NCBI GenBank assembly: GCA_039029395.1
Contig: JBCCGG010000003.1
Span: 62,001 to 126,000 of the forward strand
Reading direction: 5' to 3'
From: JBCCGG01 sp039029395
GTDB lineage: Bacteria; Pseudomonadota; Alphaproteobacteria; Kiloniellales; JAKSDN01
Length of the DNA stretch: 64,000 nucleotides
This document shows positions 42,847 to 51,204 of this stretch, in pieces. Each line of letters begins with the position of its first letter. Within the stretch, counting starts at the first letter, position 1. The position numbers were made by a program, and so were the translations under genes. The notes under the pieces are model-generated. The model worked only from the letters and a program-made list of their open reading frames with translations. It had not been told where the DNA came from and did not search any database.

Positions 42847-44454
42847 TTAGACAACCCACCAGCGCGTGATGATGCGCCGGCCGTCGAAGCCGCGGTCGCT
42901 CGCCAGCTCGCCATGAGCGACCCGGTCGGTGCGCGCCATGACATCGTTGGCGAACATCGGCACCAGGCTGCCGCCTTCATCCCGCACGATGCGCTGCATC
43001 TCGCCATACATTTCACCACGCTTGGACTCATCCAGCTCTGCGCGGGCCGCGATCAGCAGCTTGTTGAAGGCCTCGTTATCGAACCAGGTGTCGTTCCAGG
43101 CGGCGCCCGGGGCATAGCCCGTGGTGAACATCTCGTTCTCGGTGGTGTAGCCGGCCCAGTAGCTGGCGCACCACGGCTTCTTCATCCAGACATTCGACCA
43201 GTAGCCGTCATTTGGCTCGCGCACGACGGTGATGTCGATGCCGGCCTTCAGGGCCTGCTCGCGGTAGAGCACCGCGCTATCGACCGCGCCGGCGAAGGCG
43301 GAGTCCGCCGCGCTCAGATCGATCTTGAGTTCGCTCAATCCAGATTGCTGGAGGTACCACTTCGCCTTATCCGGGTCATAGGGTGTCTGCGCCAGGTTGG
43401 CATCGAAGTAGCGGTAGGACGGCCCAATCGGCGTATCGTTGCCGACCCTTCCATGACCGCTCAGGATTTTCTGAAGCATCTCCTCGCGATTGATCGCATG
43501 CTTGAGCGCCTGACGAACGTTGTTGTCGTCGAACGGCGCGGTGTCCATGCGCATGGGGAAGACGAAGTGAAGCGGCCCCTCGGTCTCCTCGATCGTCACG
43601 CCGGACTGACGGGCCAGCAGCTTGACCGTCTTGAGGTCGACCTGATCGATCGCGTCGACCTCCCCGGTGACCAGTGCGTTGGATCGCGCCGTGGTGTCGA
43701 TAATGGTCAGGAACTCGACCTCGTCGGCGAAGGCAGCGTTAGGGTTCCAATAGTTCGGATTGCGCTTCAGATGGGCGCGCACGCCGGGCTCATAGGTCTC
43801 AACGTGATAGCCGCCTGTGCCAGTGCCTGAGGCCCAGTCGATTCCACCCGAGCTGTCGCCCGGGCATATGGTGAAGCCGGCCGAGGCCAAGGTGAAGGGG
43901 AAGTCGGCGTTGCCGCCCACGAGCGTGATGGCGATGTTGTCGCCGTCGACCTTGATCTCCGTAATCTCACTGGCGATCGGCTTGAGGAAGGACTTGGAAT
44001 CCTCCTGGCGGTGGTGATTGATCGAGGCGACCACGTCGTCCGGGGTCAGACTCTTACCGTTTTGAAATTCGACTCCCTTGCGCAGCTTGAATGTCCATTG
44101 GGTCGCGTCGTCGGAGGCTTCCCAGCTTTCGGCCAGGCTCGGCTCAAGCTTGCCGCCAGCAGTGACCTCGGTCAGCGTATCCCGCATGGCGTAAGCGAGC
44201 GCCCACTGGTAGCCATTGACCAGCGATGCCGGATCGATCGTGTCGGAGGTCTCGCCGTGCTTCATGGCGAGCGTCATCTCACCGCCACGCTTGGGCTTCA
44301 TCGCCTCGGCCGCCCGGCCGACCAGGCTGGTGGCCAACGCCGTGGTAGCACCCAGGGCGAGCGCTCGGCCCATGAACTCCCGGCGGTCGATCCTGCGCGC
44401 GGTGAGGGATTGCTCCAGCCAAGCGAGCTGACGTTTCTGATCGGATTGGGTCAT
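42847..44454 (-). CDS. Tat-exported ABC substrate-binding protein, family 5 (peptide type)
   Basis: A twin-arginine signal (RRIDRREFMGRALALGATTA, cleavage near AEA) starts a 535-residue SBP_bac_5 protein of the DppA/OppA class. Typical segments are LAESWEASDDATQWTFKLRK and GVEFQNGKSLTPDDVVASIN. Family members bind di- and oligopeptides, but also opines, glutathione or other compounds. No permease or ATPase genes accompany it, so it must work with subunits encoded elsewhere or be left over from a larger operon. It is bracketed by two M81 peptidase genes, which suggests that the ligand is their substrate. Export in folded form through Tat is less common for this family. Confidence 0.9.
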   Translation of the reverse strand: MTQSDQKRQLAWLEQSLTARRIDRREFMGRALALGATTALATSLVGRAAEAMKPKRGGEMTLAMKHGETSDTIDPASLVNGYQWALAYAMRDTLTEVTAGGKLEPSLAESWEASDDATQWTFKLRKGVEFQNGKSLTPDDVVASINHHRQEDSKSFLKPIASEITEIKVDGDNIAITLVGGNADFPFTLASAGFTICPGDSSGGIDWASGTGTGGYHVETYEPGVRAHLKRNPNYWNPNAAFADEVEFLTIIDTTARSNALVTGEVDAIDQVDLKTVKLLARQSGVTIEETEGPLHFVFPMRMDTAPFDDNNVRQALKHAINREEMLQKILSGHGRVGNDTPIGPSYRYFDANLAQTPYDPDKAKWYLQQSGLSELKIDLSAADSAFAGAVDSAVLYREQALKAGIDITVVREPNDGYWSNVWMKKPWCASYWAGYTTENEMFTTGYAPGAAWNDTWFDNEAFNKLLIAARAELDESKRGEMYGEMQRIVRDEGGSLVPMFANDVMARTDRVAHGELASDRGFDGRRIITRWWVV

Positions 44455-44476
44455 TTTACCCTCCCTTTGGTTGCTT

Positions 44477-45982
44477 TTATGCGGTTGCGGTGTGGTCGGC
44501 GAAGTCGTCGAGCGGGTAAATCGGCCGCTTGAGACGCCGAAATGGAAACTGACTGTAGTCCGAGCCGCAGACCCCGGGTCCGGCGGCCAGCACGATGTGC
44601 CGGGCGATTTTTTCGAAGCCGGCGCGGAAATGCTGGCGCGACTTGAGCACCAGGTACTTTTTGTCGGTCGGGACGAGCCCGGTGTGGGCCAGATAGCCCA
44701 GGTCGGTCGGCTCGCAGCGCTGCTCGCTGACGATCAGCTGCAGAGGCCCGCTCTCGAGCACCGCCGTGCGGCCGAGATCGACCGCCAAACCGGTCATCAT
44801 GGGCCCGGTAATGGTGAAGCGACCGTCGCTCAAGCCCCAGACCTTTCCGGTCAGCGTGAGCGAGCGGCCTTTCAGGCCCATATCCGGGGTCGCGGTCTTG
44901 CCGCCCACTGTCACCGTGACCTCGGCGCCGTGGCCGGCCGCGTGCAGCTGGGCGACCGCCTCGGGATCCCAGATCGGCCCGGCCAAGATGTCTTCCAGGC
45001 CCTGATCCAGCATTTCGGCGATCACCGACATATCGTCGGCCGACCCGCCGGCGCCCGAATTGTCGCCGTGGTCGGCGACGACGACCGGCCCGCCGTCCAG
45101 GGTCTTGGCGTGCGCGATCGAGCGCGCCAAAGGCTCGGCCTCGAAGACGAAGCGCTCTCGCTCACCCCAGGCGGCGGACAGCAACTCGTCCAAAAGGTCC
45201 CTGGCCGCCGCCTCGCGATGCTCGTCGGCCACCAGCACGGCGCTTAGACTGACATGAGGGATGTCGGCGTAGGGAAAGCCACCGAAGACGCTGGCATTGA
45301 GCACAGCACCCTGGGCTTCGGCCTCCACCGCCTGGGCCATGATTCCCGCCATGGGCGGCGCCGATGGTGTCTGGCGCAGCAGATGGGTGATCATCGGCAA
45401 GGCGTCCCACAGGATTCGCGGCCTGACTTCGCCCCTGAGCGCGCGCAAGAGCGTCGCGCCGGCGCGCCGGCCAGTCTCGTACATGTCCACGTGGGGATAG
45501 GTGCGGTAGCCGGTGATGACCGTCGCGTTGTCGGCCATGTCGGCCGTCATGTGGCTGTGAAAGTCGAGCGCGACCGCGACCGGCAGATCGGGTGCGATCT
45601 GGCGGATCCGCCGCAGCAATTCGCCCTCGCCGTCGTCGCTGTGCTCGCACACCATCGCGCCATGTAAGTCGAGCATGACCGCATCGCAGCCAGCCGCGAC
45701 GGCCGCACAGATCTGCTCGCTGATCGCCTCGAACGCGGCGCGCTCGACCGGTCCGCTCGGCTCCGCGTAGGCCGCGATCGGTACGACGACCTCGGCGCCC
45801 TCGGCTTTTGCCAGGTCGAGGAAGGCGGCAAAGGGGCAGTCGATCGCGCCGTAAGCCGCAATCGCAGCCTCGCCACGGGGCGGCTCGCCGAGACCGGTGG
45901 CACCGGCAAAGGCCTCGTAAGGGGTCGGCAGGGACGAGAAGGTGTTGGTCTCGTGCTGCATGATCGCGCTGACGATCTTCAT
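44477..45982 (-). CDS. M81 (MlrC-like) metallopeptidase, copy 2
   Basis: The 501-residue protein starts MKIVSAIMQHETNTFSSLPT and has the same metal-site segments as copy 1: VMLDLHGAMV, ALDFHSHMTADM and YRTYPHVDMYETGRRAG. The C-terminal MlrC domain reads VVVADHGDNSGAGGSADDMS and LQLIVSEQRCEPTDLGYL. By eye it is clearly homologous to but well diverged from copy 1, so the two probably have different specificities. It is the first gene of the block after the XRE regulator and lies 22 bases upstream of the binding-protein gene. Confidence 0.9.
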   Translation of the reverse strand: MKIVSAIMQHETNTFSSLPTPYEAFAGATGLGEPPRGEAAIAAYGAIDCPFAAFLDLAKAEGAEVVVPIAAYAEPSGPVERAAFEAISEQICAAVAAGCDAVMLDLHGAMVCEHSDDGEGELLRRIRQIAPDLPVAVALDFHSHMTADMADNATVITGYRTYPHVDMYETGRRAGATLLRALRGEVRPRILWDALPMITHLLRQTPSAPPMAGIMAQAVEAEAQGAVLNASVFGGFPYADIPHVSLSAVLVADEHREAAARDLLDELLSAAWGERERFVFEAEPLARSIAHAKTLDGGPVVVADHGDNSGAGGSADDMSVIAEMLDQGLEDILAGPIWDPEAVAQLHAAGHGAEVTVTVGGKTATPDMGLKGRSLTLTGKVWGLSDGRFTITGPMMTGLAVDLGRTAVLESGPLQLIVSEQRCEPTDLGYLAHTGLVPTDKKYLVLKSRQHFRAGFEKIARHIVLAAGPGVCGSDYSQFPFRRLKRPIYPLDDFADHTATA

Positions 45983-46070
45983 GCAACGCTCCCGTCTGCG
46001 AATTGAGCGATGAACGTGAAAAAAGGCTACGCCCAGCCGATGTGGCTGACAATTTCGCTGCCCGGTCGGG

Positions 46071-46101
46071 GGTGACGCGACCTGACGCCAACTTGCGTCA
46101 G
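46071..46101. promoter_or_regulatory. Three TGACGC half-sites before the M81/binding-protein operon
   Basis: TGACGC occurs twice directly and once inverted here, with a perfect 7-bp palindrome CTGACGC-N6-GCGTCAG (46082-46101). It lies between the XRE regulator stop and the M81 copy 2 start, about 90 bases upstream of the latter. An operator for the adjacent regulator is plausible; a weak terminator for the regulator gene is the alternative, but there is no T run. Confidence 0.35.
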
Positions 46102-46105
46102 CTAA

Positions 46106-46930
46106 CTAAAATTCGACCGCCATGAGGGCGTTTTCACCGGGCCCGATCTGGTTCTTGACCCGCAATCTGATCGACTCCTCGATCTGGTCGCTGTCTTCCG
46201 GATAAAGGCCGCAGGCCGCGACCGCCGCGCGCAAATCCGTGGTCTCGCCGAGGTACTCAAACACCATGCGCGTGGCGAAGGCCTGGCGCCCGGGCCCACC
46301 CGAGACCGCGATGCCGAGACCGGTTAGCAGATGCAGCCTGGTGCGATGAGAGGGGTAGAGCACCGAAAGGGCAAAGACCTGATGAGACTGGGGGCTGTGG
46401 TCGAAGAGGTAGATTCGATCCTGGCTGTGGAGCACGAGGCTGAGATACTTACTGATGTAGCCGTCGTCCGGCCGACCGCTCTTGTCGACCAGCCGCTCGA
46501 TCGCCTTGCCGTAGGTATGGTCTTCCTTCTGGTAGATCGCCTGGAGATACCTGAGGATCCGCCCCGGATAGGCCGGCGTGCACATATAGGCAGCGTAGTA
46601 GCCGCAATAGCGTTGCAGTTTTTGTTGGGAGTCTCCATGGCCCGTCGCGACCTTTTCGATCGTCGCGCTCAGGGCCGAGGCGACGGCCGGCGGCTCCCGA
46701 CGCAGAGCAACGATCTGGCTGAGCTCACCAGTCGGCAAGAGGATCTCGCTTTCGTCGAGCCCGAAAAAATCGCACAGCCGCCGCAGGGTGTGGACCGACG
46801 GCTGGCTCGCGCCGCTCAGGTACTTGTTGAACTGTTGGCGGTTGATCCCGACGCGCCGGCAAACCTCCGCGACCGACCGGTAGTGGCCGCACAACATGCG
46901 CAGATTTTCCGCCAAGTTGTTCCGCCTCAT
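46106..46930 (-). CDS. XRE-family transcriptional regulator with C-terminal sensor-like region
   Basis: The N-terminal 65 residues form a Cro/C1-type helix-turn-helix (SVAEVCRRVGINRQQFNKYL then QPSVHTLRRLCDFFGLDE). The remaining 200 residues are of unknown fold and contain the segment RYCGYYAAYMCTPAYPGRIL and several aromatic residues that could bind a ligand. Length 274. It is transcribed in the same direction as the M81/binding-protein genes, which start 124 bases downstream, making it a candidate regulator of them. It is divergent from the small beta-domain gene at 47093. Confidence 0.8.
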   Translation of the reverse strand: MRRNNLAENLRMLCGHYRSVAEVCRRVGINRQQFNKYLSGASQPSVHTLRRLCDFFGLDESEILLPTGELSQIVALRREPPAVASALSATIEKVATGHGDSQQKLQRYCGYYAAYMCTPAYPGRILRYLQAIYQKEDHTYGKAIERLVDKSGRPDDGYISKYLSLVLHSQDRIYLFDHSPQSHQVFALSVLYPSHRTRLHLLTGLGIAVSGGPGRQAFATRMVFEYLGETTDLRAAVAACGLYPEDSDQIEESIRLRVKNQIGPGENALMAVEF

Positions 46931-47092
46931 GGCGCTTCACCTCCCCAGGGCCCAAGCCTAGCCTATTGCGCGCCGATCAAAAACGCTCCTCTTGGGCGTG
47001 ACATTTGCCACAGTTGCCCCGCCTGGGGCCGAGTCATAGTCGGTGCCATTGCCACTTTCCGACACTTCATTGCCAAAACCAGGAGATTTCTC

Positions 47093-47392
47093 ATGGCCAT
47101 CGAGTTCCGCACCTCGAGCGTCGCGATCCCCTCGGGCACCGGACGCCGCAGCATCAACGGCAGCACCACCTTCGGCTCGCCGGTCAAGCGCGCCAACGTC
47201 GCGCTCAACGGCTTCAAGCTCGACTACGCCAGTTCCGACCATCACATCAACGTGGTCGAGGCCGACACAGATATCGTCTCGGTCTCGGGCAACACCGTGA
47301 ATTTCCGCGTCGAATGCTCCTACGCCGACAAGAATTTCGACGACGCCTACTCTGGCTACATCACCGCGCTGGTGGTCGCCGAGGTCGAGTAG
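47093..47392 (+). CDS. Stand-alone copy of the downstream protease's C-terminal domain (99 aa)
   Basis: AGGAG ends 7 bases before the ATG. The 99-residue protein aligns without gaps to the last 95 residues of the protease encoded at 47459-48682, with 69 of 95 identical by hand count. Shared blocks include GTGRRSI, VALNGFKLDY, SDHHINV, EADTD and YADKNFDD-Y-GY. It looks like a compact beta-sandwich; the spacing of aromatic and Asp residues recalls H-type lectin domains, but I could not confirm this. No signal peptide is visible. Possible roles are an inhibitor, an assembly subunit or a carbohydrate-binding partner of the protease (inference). Confidence 0.75.
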   Translation: MAIEFRTSSVAIPSGTGRRSINGSTTFGSPVKRANVALNGFKLDYASSDHHINVVEADTDIVSVSGNTVNFRVECSYADKNFDDAYSGYITALVVAEVE

Positions 47393-47458
47393 CGGCAAAT
47401 CACGCGCGGCACTTCCTGTTCATTCACGTGAACTTTCCGTTCGCGAAAGGACTTTCTC

Positions 47459-48682
47459 ATGGCGAAAAAGACCAAGACCTCCAAGGTCCACGAGAAGACC
47501 GAGGCCCATGCCCACGAGCACGAACATTGGAACTTCCTACCCGAGCTGCCTTTGCGCCCAGGAGAGCACGGCCTTCCCGAAGACGTCGAGTCCGACCCCG
47601 GCGCGATTGTGATCGAGAGCATATGCGGGGGGATCGACGACTCCCAGCCGGTCGAGCAGTACGACGGCACACTGGGCGTCACACAAGCTTTCGTCAGCGC
47701 CCATCAGCGCCCTGTCGGCCAGCTACAGTGGAACGATAACCTGGCGGACATCTATGACAACCCGGGCAACGTCAACAATGTACGCTGGTGCACCGGCACG
47801 CTGATCTCGCGAAACCTGTTCCTGACTGCCGGCCACTGCTTCGACCGTACCGGCGGCGGTTGGCAGCGGCCGCTGATCGACGGTACCAACACGGTGATCT
47901 CCTCCGCAGAGATCGCCACCAACATGCACGTCAACTTCGACTTCCAGGTCGATCCCGGCGGCAACCTGCGCCCCGAGCAGCAGGTCGCGATTCAGAGCCT
48001 GGTGGAGTATCGTCTGGGCAATCTCGACTTTGCGATCGTTCGCTTGGCCGGCAGTCCGGGCAACACTTTCGGCATCACCGAGGTGGCGGACGAGGACGCC
48101 GACGAAGGCGACATGTTGTGTATCATTCAGCACCCGGCCGGGCTGCCCAAGCGCATCGAGGCCGGGCCGATCTTTCACTTTCACGATTCGCGCATCGGCT
48201 ACGATTCGATCGACACCTTGGGCGGCAGCTCGGGCTCCGGCCTGCTCCACTCGCCGAGCGGCCGGATCGTCGGCGTGCACACCAACGGCGGCTGCTCGAC
48301 CACGGCCGGCAGCCACAATCACGGTGTCCGTATAGGCGCCATCCTGGCCCAGTCGCCGACCCTAGCCGAGATCACCGGCAAGCGGCGCTGCGACTTCCGC
48401 ACGATCTCTTTGGGCGTGCCAGCGGGCACCGGCCGGCGCAGCATTCAGGGCGCGGTTTCCTTTGGGTCGCGGGTGTTCCAGGCCGGCGTTGCGCTCAACG
48501 GCTTCAAATTGGACTACGTCAACTCCGACCACCACATCAACGTGATCGAAGCCGACACCGACGTGGTCTCGATCAACGGCAATAGCGTCAACATCCGGGT
48601 CGAGTGCAACTACGCGGATAAGAACTTTGACGACCCCTACACGGGCTACGTGACCGCTTTGGTGATCGCCGAGGTGGAGTAA
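47459..48682 (+). CDS. Trypsin-like serine protease with C-terminal beta domain
   Basis: The catalytic triad of an S1-type protease is readable: His126 in LFLTAGHCFDR, Asp190 in GNLDFAIVRL and Ser258 in TLGGSSGSGLLHS, with the usual IVGVHTNGGC strand after it. Residues 1-50 are an unusual His/Glu/Lys-rich leader (HEKTEAHAHEHEHW) without a Sec signal, so the protein may be cytoplasmic, secreted by another route, or a zymogen with a metal-binding prodomain. Residues 313-407 are the beta domain that also occurs alone in the gene 66 bases upstream. Related glutamyl-endopeptidase-type proteases are normally exported. GAAAGGA precedes the ATG. Confidence 0.85.
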   Translation: MAKKTKTSKVHEKTEAHAHEHEHWNFLPELPLRPGEHGLPEDVESDPGAIVIESICGGIDDSQPVEQYDGTLGVTQAFVSAHQRPVGQLQWNDNLADIYDNPGNVNNVRWCTGTLISRNLFLTAGHCFDRTGGGWQRPLIDGTNTVISSAEIATNMHVNFDFQVDPGGNLRPEQQVAIQSLVEYRLGNLDFAIVRLAGSPGNTFGITEVADEDADEGDMLCIIQHPAGLPKRIEAGPIFHFHDSRIGYDSIDTLGGSSGSGLLHSPSGRIVGVHTNGGCSTTAGSHNHGVRIGAILAQSPTLAEITGKRRCDFRTISLGVPAGTGRRSIQGAVSFGSRVFQAGVALNGFKLDYVNSDHHINVIEADTDVVSINGNSVNIRVECNYADKNFDDPYTGYVTALVIAEVE

Positions 48683-48694
48683 GCCGCGGCCGGC

Positions 48695-50086
48695 CTAAGC
48701 GGGCCATTCCGCCGGATCGCTGCCGAGCGGCATGGCGGGCGCGGCCCAATGGGGCGCATGGCCCTCGATCCGGCCGGCATGGCGGACCGCGGTCAGGCGG
48801 CCAAAGCCGGATTGGCTCTCCTCCAGGAACTCGGCAACCTGGTCCTGGCCCGGGTCCGGGCAGTCGAAGCCATCGGGCAAGCGGCCGAGCCCTTCGAGCC
48901 AGCGGGCGGTGCGCGCCAGCGAGACCCGCACGTGCCAACTGCCGCCTTCTGTTGCCCGGCGCCTGAGCGCCGCCAGGGTGCCGAAGGCGAGCAGATAGCC
49001 GCTGGCATGGTCGAGCGCCTGGCAAGGCAGCGCCTTGGGGCCCTCGACGCCGCTGGCTGCAGCCTCCTGGTGATTGAGCCCGCACGCGGTCTGGACGATC
49101 GAGTCGAAACCGCGCCGCCCGGCCCAAGGCCCGCCGTGGCCGTAGGCCGCGAGCGAGGCCGAGACAATGCCCGGGCGGAACACGGCGAGCCGCTCGGGCG
49201 CGAAGCCCTTGGCCGCCAACGCGCCCGGGCGGTAGCCCTGAACTAAGACGTCTGCTTCGGTCACGAGATTGCGCAGGGTTTCCCGGCCGCGCGGGTCCTT
49301 CAGGTCCACATGACAACCGCGCTTGCCTCGGCCGGTGTCCATGACCAGGGCGGGAATCGAAGGCAGATCGGGCCCGGTCACCCGCAGCACCTCGGCGCCG
49401 TGAGCCGCCAGGGCCCGGCCGCAGACCGGCCCGGCGATGATCCGGGTCAGGTCCAGGACCCGCAAACCGGCCAACGGCCGCGCTGCCGGCGCGAAGGGCT
49501 CGGGTGGCGCCTCGCCGATCTTTTCCAGGCAGACCAAGGGCTCGCAGGCCAGTGCCCGGCCTTGGGGATGGTCCCGCCAGGCCTCGGGGGTGCGCAGGGC
49601 CGCCGCGATCAGTCCGCGCTCGGCGGCCACGCGCTCAAAGGCCGAGGCCTGCCAGCCTGCGAGCGCTTGGGCGACCGCCTCGCGCTCGTTGGCGCAGCCG
49701 AGCAGTTCCAGGATGCCATCCCGGTGATGGGGAAAGTTCGTGTGGATCCGGACCCAACCGTCGGCGCAAAGATAGGCGCCGGCGATCGGATCCCACGGCG
49801 AGGGCGGTGGCTCGCCGTCGACCCGCAGGTAGCGCTCGCTGCGGAACTCCGCCGCCGCATGGTTCATGTCGACCGAGACCCCGCGCCGCTCTCCTGAGCG
49901 CAAGCGCCAGATCTCGGCAGCCGCCAGGGTCGCCGCCGCGATCGTGGCCTGGGCCGCGGTGCCGACCGCGAAGGAGGACGGCAGCACCGGATCGGCGCCC
50001 GACAGAACGACCTGCCCGAGCGCGTCGGGCGGCATACCGGCGTCGCGCCAAATCGCAGTAAGTGCCTCACGAGGAGCGATGACCAT
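48695..50086 (-). CDS. Class III CoA-transferase with permuted domain order
   Basis: The 463-residue protein contains the parts of a CaiB/BaiF transferase in an unusual order. Residues 40-200 resemble the middle and C-terminal segments (VDMNHAAAEFRSERYL, GAYLCADGWVRIHTNFPHHR, ending HPQGRALACEPLV). Residues 205-463 are the usual N-terminal half: LAGLRVLDLTRIIAGPVCGR, LVQGYRPGALAAKGF, and PCQALDHASGYLLAFG with a candidate catalytic Asp at the position of Asp169. Such proteins are widespread in alphaproteobacteria as far as I recall, with unknown substrates. It converges on the protease gene with a 12-base gap. Confidence 0.85.
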   Translation of the reverse strand: MVIAPREALTAIWRDAGMPPDALGQVVLSGADPVLPSSFAVGTAAQATIAAATLAAAEIWRLRSGERRGVSVDMNHAAAEFRSERYLRVDGEPPPSPWDPIAGAYLCADGWVRIHTNFPHHRDGILELLGCANEREAVAQALAGWQASAFERVAAERGLIAAALRTPEAWRDHPQGRALACEPLVCLEKIGEAPPEPFAPAARPLAGLRVLDLTRIIAGPVCGRALAAHGAEVLRVTGPDLPSIPALVMDTGRGKRGCHVDLKDPRGRETLRNLVTEADVLVQGYRPGALAAKGFAPERLAVFRPGIVSASLAAYGHGGPWAGRRGFDSIVQTACGLNHQEAAASGVEGPKALPCQALDHASGYLLAFGTLAALRRRATEGGSWHVRVSLARTARWLEGLGRLPDGFDCPDPGQDQVAEFLEESQSGFGRLTAVRHAGRIEGHAPHWAAPAMPLGSDPAEWPA

Positions 50087-50366
50087 GACCGTTGACTAAC
50101 CAGACTGCAAAACTTGACGCCAATCCCAATCGAACTGGCCGGCTATGGACCACCTTATCTCGACCTCAATGGCATCGCCAACTGGGATTTAGACGCCTTC
50201 CAGAGAGACAACAAAGCGACTGGCAGGCAGGCGACTGTTCTCGAAAACTCAACTGGTTTGATACTGTGATTCGGTGACTGTTGAAGCGCACCGCAACAAG
50301 ATGCTTCCCAGATTTTCAGAGATCGCCATCTCACCCCCTATTGCCTTAGTTGTGGCCTCTTGCAGA
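50087..50366. other. 280-base gene-free stretch at start of AT-rich insert
   Basis: Base composition drops from the GC-rich coding region to mixed and then AT-rich. No start codon with a ribosome binding site opens a convincing gene here. One frame (containing GIANWDLDAFQRDNKATGRQ) runs about 50 codons without start, perhaps a gene remnant. No repeat or promoter was recognised. Confidence 0.4.
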
Positions 50367-50813
50367 TTAGGGAGTCGATTTAGCAAAGAGCACTAAAAGG
50401 CTTGGGACAAACCAAGAAACAAGAATAAGAAATTGAAGCAACAACCACATATGTCTTGATCGTTCGACAAGAGAATCGTCATTTTTTCCAAATTTTTCCC
50501 CTCCTATCCCCATTTCTTTGTACAAATACTCAAGCTGATTTACATTTCTGTTGAATGACCTCCTGACAACTTCCAAAGTTATAGAAGAGATTACCCCGAT
50601 AGAAAAAGATATGAGAATAAAGATAACGCTCTCACTCGATGGGAAACCATACTTTATTGATGTGGATAAGAACGCAAAACTCGCCACTGCGGAGAACACC
50701 GGAATATGAAGACGAACTCTCTTATGATAATCGATCTTCTCATACAGCCTAGAAGCATACAATTTCTGACATTCAAAAATGTTATCTGGTTCCGCAATGC
50801 TTTTATCTTCCAT
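50367..50813 (-). CDS. Small AT-rich membrane protein, unknown function
   Basis: The 148-residue protein has an N-terminal cytosolic helix (NIFECQKLYASRLYEKIDYH), two closely spaced transmembrane segments (IPVFSAVASFAFLSTSI, SVIFILISFSIGVISSITL), a charged loop (LEYLYKEMGIGGEKFGKND) and a final transmembrane segment (LLLQFLILVSWFVPSLLVLF). Base and codon use are much more AT-rich than in all neighbours, pointing to recent horizontal gain. Its shape is loosely like small membrane effectors seen in defence or conflict systems, but no family was identified. Confidence 0.6.
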   Translation of the reverse strand: MEDKSIAEPDNIFECQKLYASRLYEKIDYHKRVRLHIPVFSAVASFAFLSTSIKYGFPSSESVIFILISFSIGVISSITLEVVRRSFNRNVNQLEYLYKEMGIGGEKFGKNDDSLVERSRHMWLLLQFLILVSWFVPSLLVLFAKSTP

Positions 50814-51204
50814 TGATCAACTCCATTGAATCTCTTCGTCTGTGTCAAACGCCGGTGTCGGGCTGTCCGTAGTACACTGCGGAATTGCAACCAATCGACA
50901 ATCTAGTCTCAGGCAGCTTAGTTGTCCTGGGTTTAGCTCGGGACACTGCCAGAGAAACTGTTGCACAGTTCTTGGTCTGTGCAACAGCTTCCTCTCACCA
51001 ATGTAGTCGCCCTCTGGGCACGACTGCTTGTTCTTTGAGGTAGTGAATCTGAGAGCGTCACGCGCGCACCTGCCGAAATGACAGCTCAGAGAAACACAAT
51101 GGATAGGATTCCCTAATCCCTGAGCTGCCAGATTGCTGCTTTCCGCAGGCTTCGCAGCACGGCAAACTCATTGCGAAGCTTCTGGACGAAGAGGAGAGGA
51201 CACC
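50814..51204. other. 391-base gene-free stretch
   Basis: No supported gene lies between the small membrane protein and the SDR. The stretch contains the perfect inverted repeat at 50958-50987 and, just before it, GTCC...GGGAC and GGCAG...CTGCC complementary pairs (50916-50950), so a structured RNA or the boundary of a former mobile element is possible. Composition returns to GC-rich near 51130. Confidence 0.5.
50958..50987. repeat. Perfect 11-bp inverted repeat with 8-base loop
   Basis: CTGTTGCACAG (50958-50968) and CTGTGCAACAG (50977-50987) are exact reverse complements. On the minus strand the hairpin is followed by TTTCTC, a poor T run. No gene ends nearby on that strand. It may be an orphan terminator, an operator or a mobile-element end. 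Confidence 0.6.

Noticed and set aside
42166..43830. Plus-strand frame of 554 codons across the M81 and binding-protein genes
   Set aside because: It crosses the start of one gene, a Rho-independent terminator and the end of the next, so it cannot be a real gene.
47436..47453. Small palindromes (TTCACGTGAA, TTCGCGAA) before the protease gene
   Set aside because: Such 8-10 base palindromes are expected by chance in intergenic DNA and have no clear placement relative to a promoter.
50092..50277. Plus-strand frame of 61 codons at the edge of the AT-rich insert
   Set aside because: No ribosome binding site, no recognisable feature, and it overlaps another open remnant frame.
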